Below the pieces are notes generated by a model, which did not search any database, was not told the DNA's origin, and saw only the letters and a list, made by a program, of their open reading frames with translations. Below, piece after piece: positions 58,423 through 64,000 of a stretch of DNA of 64,000 nt. Positions within the stretch are counted from its first letter, which is position 1, and each line of letters begins with the position of its first letter. The stretch lies in contig BCIX01000001.1 of NCBI GenBank assembly GCA_001600095.1, positions 1,860,001 to 1,924,000 on the forward strand, given 5' to 3'. This stretch comes from Bullera alba (Eukaryota; Basidiomycota; Tremellomycetes; Tremellales; Bulleraceae). Position numbers and translations under genes: made by a program.

Positions 58423-59340
58423 CTATCGGAGTCGTCTGAAGGAAAGTCAGTTGTGTTCCAAAGTTTGGACGTCTAGGCGGATGCGTGCGACGACAGCGCC
58501 AGTGTTCTTCTCCTTCAGGGCCCTCAACATCCCTATACTCCTGTAGTGGACACCATCCTGCTGCTTCACATCGTTCACCCCACCCTTGAATTCCTCCCAT
58601 CCATGACCGCCGTCACTTGCTTCCGCAACACCAAAGATCCCAACAATCACTCACCGGGCCTCTCGCTCGGACTCTAGCAGGGCAAGGATGTCGTTGACTC
58701 GGACGGGACCCTTGACGTTTCGGATGATCGATCGGTTGGACTCGTCCATGAACTCGACTCGGACTTGGGTCACACCACCTCGCGAACCGGTTCGGCCAAG
58801 GACCTAGAGGGTGAGAAATAAGGTATCGAACAGGGTGGAAATGCGGATTATGGAGAGGTGAGGGAAAAGAGAAGCATCCGTTAGCGATAGTTCTCTATTC
58901 TTGTACACAACAGCGCCGTGCAGACCCCCGGTTCCATCTTCGCCAATCTCGACAAGAGGGGAGGACAAGAGGGGAGGGAAAGGATTCAACTCCTGCTCTT
59001 CCCTCGACCAATACTGCAGGGATCCACCCCTCGCAGTGTTATGGCCTTCTCCTTCCGTCACAAGTGGACAGCTTCTCCATCCTCTCCATATGCCATATGT
59101 CCTATTGTCCTCCTTTTGCGTTTGCCTCCTTCATGAGTCCGCGATGTCCCGTGGCTGCGTCCGTCTCCTAGCACTATCCAACTCTTCTCCCCATCTCCTT
59201 CCGGTCTGCACGAACGCTCCGTCTGACTGTCAACCCACCTTGAGAACACGAGCGAGCTTGACGGGGGTTTTACTGGCACCTTCCTATTGGAACATCAGCA
59301 TCCCGTCCTCTTCTTCGGCCGCGTCGTCTCTGCTCACCAT
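58423..59340 (-). CDS. RPS28: Ribosomal protein eS28 (Rps28)
   Basis: A 69-aa small-subunit ribosomal protein located at the mRNA exit channel. Four exons (59340-59338, 59283-59239, 58803-58655 and 58435-58423; 210 nt) give [20 protein letters not shown], then [20 protein letters not shown], then [20 protein letters not shown] and SEREARRLR, nearly identical to eS28 everywhere. The first coding exon is only the ATG. Introns 2 (59238-58804, 435 nt) and 3 (58654-58436, 219 nt) are very long for this genome, where 35-60 nt is typical. Such introns in ribosomal protein genes can host snoRNAs or control elements. All arginines but one use CGA, a mark of high expression. Confidence 0.96.
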
Positions 59341-60689
59341 TTTGGATTATGAGATGTGTTGAACGGGTGGATGAGTGGCTGCTAACTGATGTAAAAGTCG
59401 TTGCTTGATGATACTCGTTGCTCGGTCTGCCAGTCCCAGCGTGCAGAGGTCCCAGGCGGCGCGGCTGAGTGTGGCACTTCTCGGCGAGTGCGAAGATCTG
59501 GCAGAAGCGGAAGTAAAATTATGCTGGGCGATGGAGTTTCGGCGTTTGCTTATCGCCGATACTTTCGAGGATCGAGTTTGAGCAAATGCTTCCGCGTCCA
59601 CCTGGTCCTGCTTCGTCAGGCACGTCGGCTAACCATACCATGGCTTCTTCTGCAAGCGCAATATTTACTCAGCTTACATTTCATGTTCGTCTCCCAGATT
59701 CACCGATAGGCGTGTCGAGTGGCAGGATCCTCGACGCATCATGCAACGTGGCTGCGCAATACTACATTTCACATCGAATATGCTGCGGCGGCTAACATAC
59801 ATCTGGAGAATACAGGACCCCGTCACTACTGCAACAAGCTGAGCTTGGGGAAGGAGGAAATGCGACTCGCTGGTCATGCCATGAGGAAGTCTATCAACTG
59901 CTGGCTCGCTGTCGAGAGCATTGTATGGGTATCAACAGCGAAGGCTGTCCGGCCGCCTTTTCGATTCGTGGGTCTTGGGGAAGGGACTGCCGCACCGCCT
60001 ACGAGACACCTCTCAAATCCTGAACTGAAGATGAGTTGTGGTCTGTGGAAATGGATCTGCTCATCCTGGTCGACGTCAATCGGAGACATGTTGTCGAGGC
60101 GAGGACGCTGAATGCCTTGATCTCCAACGAAAGACTAGTCTACGAGTAGTAGTAGTGTAGAGTATCTGGAGGTTGGAGATGCGAGAAGGGGGTAGGCCCG
60201 GTAGGGAACGTCCAAATCCGCAGTATCCGTCTCCCTCGAAATGGGTCCGCTAGAAAGTCAGGCAGTGACTCTGCGTCCTGTATCCTATCGTTGATCGAGC
60301 AGGCTACATCCCTCATCAATCAGTCTACAGTGAGGGAGGGCTATGCATCGCTGTAGACTGTTGTAGATCGTTCTGTCACCGGAGCAAGCGGAGTCTAGTC
60401 CAGCAGAGTCCAGCTGTTATTAGGAACGGCTGTTTCGAATTAAGCATGCCGTAATTACCCCGACCTCGTGTTTCCGATCGTGACGTTCAAGTGAACTTGT
60501 ACTTCTCGAACAACGGTCACTTTCATCCTGTCACAATTCTACAAAAGCGATCCATCCAGTCTTATCGCGGAGGTAGAACCGGAGCTATAGCTCTCAGCTA
60601 TCTTCCAGTGGTACAAGCTTCGCTCCAGGTTTCCTACAACGCGAGCAACTGGCGACACGCGGTCTCCTCCCTTGTTCCTGTCGCGAGCC
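59341..60689. other. Intergenic region between RPS28 and HFI1
   Basis: About 1.35 kb between divergent starts. A 71-codon minus-strand frame at 60089-59874 (MSPIDVDQDEQIHFHRPQLI...) begins with ATG and overlaps a plus-strand open frame, but neither has a splice pattern or family resemblance that supports it. Short CTGTAGA/TCTACAG inverted words lie at 60323-60370. Confidence 0.4.
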
Positions 60690-62149
60690 ATGTCCCAACC
60701 GAATCACCACCTCCCCAACGGCCACTCGTCACTCTCTCACCACGCCACCACGAGCAATAACGCTGCCTCATCCTCGCTTCACCAGAATGGTCAATCATCG
60801 CGCCCTCTCATAGCCCGACACAGCTCCGCAGCGCGAGATGGTGATTCGCACCGGCCCAAAGCGCCCGCTCGAGCGGATATCCATACTATCAAGCAAGAGC
60901 TTCACGATGAGCTAGGCGAGAATGGACTGGCGTATTGGAAGGCCCTGCATGGATACTTGATGGGTCAAGTGGGGCGTAATGAGATGGAAAGCCTGGTCCG
61001 CACTTGGCTCAAAGGAAAGGGTGAGTACGGGCATTACTCGTCCCCCAAAGTGGATTAATTACTGACGTCCTATCAGTGTCCTTGCACAACAAGCTACTCT
61101 TGACACTCTTGTGTAATGCTGCTACACCACCCGCTTCACATCCATCGGCATCCCAGCGGAAGCGCAAGAGGGTCGGTCCGGACGATGTCGAATACGATAC
61201 CGACGAGACGTTTGTCGAGCCGAAGATGAGGATACAGCACTGGATGATGGGTATTGGAAGGAAAGAACGTGCCAGGATGAGAAGAGCTGTTCTTGGAAGG
61301 CAGCAACAAGCCGCTCAGACCCCAGCACCAGAGGATGCAGTGGCCTCTGCGGCGGATGACCTGTATAAGAAGTTGCCGATGCCATTAGGTGAGCTGCTCG
61401 TATCCCTGATGGCGGGATCAAGCTGATGCCTGAATTTAGCCAATTCACTTCCCCCTCTGGCCATTTCCTCGCGTCTGCTACCGTCTGCCACCCAGTTGTC
61501 CCAAAGACTCTCTCAAGTCGCCAAAAATCATGACTTGACGCTTTCAACGGATACTGCCTCGACAGAGATAGGCGATTTCCTTGCGGTCGGAGTCGACGCC
61601 CATGTCTCCGACATACTACACTCGCTAGTTCATCTGATCGGGCACGACCGTCCAGGGTTCAATACAGTCAAGATACCAGCCGGCGTGCACCGATCCGATC
61701 AAGGTTCGGATGAGGAAGACTCGGATCAAGCAATCAAGCTGGACGAATTGGGAGATATCCCAAAACCCGACCTCGAGAGCTTGCGCAATCTGTTCATTCT
61801 CAATCCTTCACTACACACGTCGACCTCGCCCGCAGTGTACAAGCTGGCTTCTGGGGTGATGCTCGCCGAGACAGAGTTCAACGAGGCGCGGTCCCCTTCG
61901 TCAATCACAGCGGAGGCCAAATCGACCGGCTCGCTACATAACGATGTGAAGCCGTCCGCTAGGTCAATGGGCCCTGGGATGAACTTTGAGCAACTGGAGA
62001 GGCGAAAGCAGCAGCTGGTAGACTTGGAGCTATTGGATCTCGACGATGCGAAGAAGGTAGGAGATGAAGTGGGGAAGAAGGCAAAGACGCATAAGAATCA
62101 CTGGAAGTACGAGGATCCGGCGTTGATTCTCAAGTCGGTCCTGGGATAA
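60690..62149 (+). CDS. HFI1: SAGA complex adaptor Hfi1/Ada1 (SAGA-Tad1 domain)
   Basis: Three exons (60690-61020, 61077-61388 and 61440-62149; 1,353 nt) encode 450 aa. Hfi1/Ada1 is a structural subunit of the SAGA coactivator; its histone fold pairs with Taf12. A low-complexity N-terminus leads to IHTIKQELHDELGENGLAYW, then KALHGYLMGQVGRNEMESLV, the typical start of the SAGA-Tad1 region. Later come a basic stretch (SQRKRKRVGPDD), LPSATQLSQRLSQVAKNHDL, and DFLAVGVDAHVSDILHSLVH within the histone-fold-like part. The tail has a coiled segment FEQLERRKQQLVDLELLDLD and ends YEDPALILKSVLG. The start at 60690 gives MSQPNHHLPNG with a good context. Identification is by domain pattern; no catalytic residues exist to test. 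Confidence 0.85.
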
Positions 62150-62764
62150 ATTGGGAGACGCAACTCGTCTCATCGCTCTCCTGTTACCACCAGACTATTC
62201 AGCATCAGCTCGTTGTATATCAGCATAGGGCGGCATATCATACCGCGCAGTGTACACTCATGAATCTCGTGACATGTCTGCTCTCCCCGCCTGGTCGGTA
62301 AGGCCGACTTTATCCCGATCTGCTGTTTTCGCTCAGAAGGTACGAGCTGGAATCGCGCCTTGATGGCACTCGTACTTAGGCGTTGCAGCCTGATACCCCT
62401 GCCAGGTTCCAGTTGCAGCCAGCAGGCACAGTCTCTAGCAAGTCAGGTGACAGGCGAACGGGTACGGTCTGGGCCCCGCTTGCAATAGAGCTTTTACCGA
62501 GTCGAAACACCGAAACGTCTGGAGTCAGCTAGTCAGTCTAGATCGATATCAAGCGATAGATCAGAGGAGAGGTGCATGCTTCGGGTATGCTATGCAGCCG
62601 GCTCGAGTCAGCTGAGAGAACTGTAGGTGGGAGATGTGGTGACTGTCGCGCACACTATAGCTCCCATGGAGAGGCAGGAAGGAACTCGCTTTTCCCCACC
62701 CCTCCCTTCACTCACACACCTCTTCCACTCCAGAAACCGACTCCCACCTATACCCACTGCATCG
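62150..62764. other. Intergenic region between HFI1 and the next plus-strand gene
   Basis: About 615 bases with no supported gene. The final 60 bases before 62765 are C/A-rich (CACACACCTCTTCCACTCC), a likely leader. Confidence 0.4.
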
Positions 62765-63347
62765 ATGACACCACCCGCTCAGCCAGCACACCAACGCGAT
62801 GGTGCTGCACTGGCTCATATCCCACACGCACGACGAGGCGACGAGGCGACGATCATCTCCGTTGTCGACCATTGGATGCGAATGCTGGTGCTGAGAGCCT
62901 CCATTGCTCTCCATCGAGAAGCGCTCCTCGTCGTGGCCGCTTACGCAAGGGTCGTGTCGGGCTACAAGGCGAAAAGAATGAAGGAAGGGGAACAGTCAGC
63001 GGATGAGAGCGAGGACACTCCGCTCGATGACGAGGGAGAGGATATACTTGCAGCCGAGCAACTGTGCTTCAAGGTCAGTGAAGACGCGTCATTTTGCCGA
63101 TCGCGGTTACTCGATCTGCCTTTGTGCGATCTGTGTGCTTGTTGAGGCTGAGCTGACCAGGTCCTTCCAGTTCACAGAGCAGGACTATACAGGACGCGCC
63201 CTCAAAGCGTTCAGACGACGTCGGCGATACCTGCAAGAAACCCTGGTCGAAAGAGGTAGGCATGGCCTCCTTCCTGCCCGAAGGAAGCCCATCGCTTGGA
63301 AAACCGCTGAAACTATCCTGTCAGCTTCGGTCGAGGGGATGTTGTGA
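62765..63347 (+). CDS. Hypothetical helical protein (138 aa, or 161 aa unspliced at intron 2)
   Basis: Exons 62765-63073, 63171-63255 and 63325-63347 sum to 417 nt. The protein begins MTPPAQPAHQRDGAALAHIP, continues with a helical stretch HWMRMLVLRASIALHREALL, an acidic patch (ADESEDTPLDDEGEDILAAE), then QLCFKFTEQDYTGRALKAFR followed by RRRRYLQETLVER, and ends ASVEGML. The second intron (69 nt, GTAGGC donor, TGTCAG acceptor) is a multiple of three without a stop, so retention gives a 161-aa form with the same end. No membrane segment or signal peptide, and no family recognised. Codon choice and conserved-looking acidic and basic patches support it being real. Confidence 0.6.
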
Positions 63348-63554
63348 ATCCGACACAACACTCACAACGGAACCTAGCGGTAGGCGCATTACTGTGCCGT
63401 GGTGGAGTGGTGACACTTACCCAGAAGTCATCATAGTAGTCTAGCAAATCCTCGAACCGACTGGCACACCCCATTCTACATCATGTGAGTAGCTCTCGTC
63501 TCACGAGAGAGAACTTGCTCGAGTGTCATGCCTCATGTCTGATTCAATCCTGCT

Positions 63555-63908
63555 TTATGTGGAGCCGCCCATGCGTCGCAGCGTGTAGCCATCCACCCTG
63601 CGGTAGTCCGCGGGTTTCGGGGTGCAACCCACCTCGGATACCGTCGTGACTTTGCCCCATTCTGTAGTGTATTGCCAGGCTGCGTCATCCTTCACTTCGT
63701 CGTCTGGTGGAACTGCTTCCCGTCTTCGTCTCCACCGATCGATTACCTTTCTCGGGAAAAGACGAGGCGGGCGGCTTTCCACTGACTCCCTGATGTCTGC
63801 TTGTTCGCGGCAGACTACGGGATGACAGGACCTACCGGGTTGAGCTAACGCTCGGTAGTTCTTGAACCTCGACACCTCGGCATCGATCCACTTCAATTCG
63901 TTTCTCCC
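63555..63908 (-). CDS. 3' exon of a minus-strand gene running off the right edge (partial)
   Basis: The frame reads GRNELKWIDAEVSRFKNYRA after a possible acceptor (GCACAAG) at 63909-63911, continues through a basic region FPRKVIDRWRRRREAVPPDD and ends GYTLRRMGGST before a stop at 63555. Codons look coding and the frame is closed upstream by TGA at 63918-63920, so an intron is expected between this exon and sequence further right. No family recognised. It is convergent with the gene ending at 63347. Confidence 0.5.
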   Translation of the reverse strand, partial: GRNELKWIDAEVSRFKNYRALAQPGRSCHPVVCREQADIRESVESRPPRLFPRKVIDRWRRRREAVPPDDEVKDDAAWQYTTEWGKVTTVSEVGCTPKPADYRRVDGYTLRRMGGST

Positions 63909-64000
63909 CTTGTGCGATCACGAGAGATCGGGGTCGAGCCTGGCCCGTACTCCGTTCATCCTTGGTCGCTGTAAGCCCGTCCCGCCGCACGCCTTCGCAT

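Noticed and set aside
59719..60111. 130-codon plus-strand open frame upstream of HFI1
   Set aside because: It appears to begin at a non-ATG codon and overlaps an equally plausible 71-codon minus-strand frame; neither has support.

Overview
The window is nuclear DNA of a basidiomycete fungus, most likely a Tremellomycete yeast (Cryptococcus/Kwoniella/Saitozyma relatives). The evidence is dense genes cut by many very short introns (often 35-60 nt, GTGAGT donors, CTGAC/CTAAC branch sites close to the acceptor), a fungus-specific elongation factor 3, an alpha-aminoadipate-pathway saccharopine dehydrogenase, and Kre9/Knh1-like secreted proteins. Almost all genes are spliced, so most gene models were assembled by hand from donor, branch and acceptor signals. 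For fourteen models (FMP27, EMC5, the permease, both Kre9-like genes, EF3, the GH78 enzyme, the 28 kb secreted protein, WSS1, the GT31 enzyme, NOP10, the MARVEL protein, RPS28, HFI1) the summed exon length is an exact multiple of three.

Layout. 1-44: last codons of a plus-strand gene. 97-9389 (-): FMP27/BLTP2 giant lipid-transfer protein in 14 exons. 10037 (+): small hypothetical gene. 10751-11315 (-): EMC5. 11671-13401 (-): amino-acid permease with a TATA box and a GATA-type site. 13.4-15.3 kb: largely non-coding with short tandem repeats. 15.7-17.8 kb: a head-to-head pair of Kre9-like secreted proteins. 17966-19335 (-): Gfo/Idh/MocA oxidoreductase. 21565-24851 (+): translation elongation factor 3. 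25321-27348 (+): cytosolic GH78-like rhamnosidase. 28160-28755 (+): small secreted protein. 28880-31144 (-): tRNA pseudouridine synthase. 31560 to about 35.1 kb (-): large unrecognised Ser/Pro-rich protein. 36839-38285 (+): WSS1 protease. 38507-39094 (-): tubulin cofactor A. 39479-41039 (+): GT31-like glycosyltransferase. 41378-41837 (-): NOP10. 42168-48784 (+): SEC7 Arf-GEF. 49460-50304 (+): MARVEL membrane protein. 50769-52786 (-): secreted M64 metallopeptidase. 52985-55182 (-): aspartyl-tRNA synthetase. 55476-57029 (+): LYS1. About 57159-58.2 kb (-): hypothetical protein. 58423-59340 (-): RPS28. 60690-62149 (+): HFI1/ADA1. 62765-63347 (+): hypothetical. 63555 to at least 63908 (-): 3' part of another gene.

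Most of the content is conserved housekeeping: translation (EF3, RPS28, AspRS, NOP10, Pus), membrane biogenesis and lipid transfer (FMP27, EMC5, SEC7), DNA-protein crosslink repair (WSS1), chromatin (HFI1) and lysine synthesis. Accessory material consists of three small secreted beta-sandwich-type proteins, the M64 peptidase, the GH78 enzyme and a few unrecognised proteins. I see no transposon, CRISPR array, tRNA or rRNA gene. I did not find a clearly new multi-gene system. The most unusual signals are in gene architecture: 16-nt micro-exons in three unrelated genes (one encoding a catalytic DxD motif), a GC-AG intron in WSS1, 35-nt introns, a start codon isolated as a 3-nt exon in RPS28, and near-exclusive CGA arginine codons in highly expressed genes.
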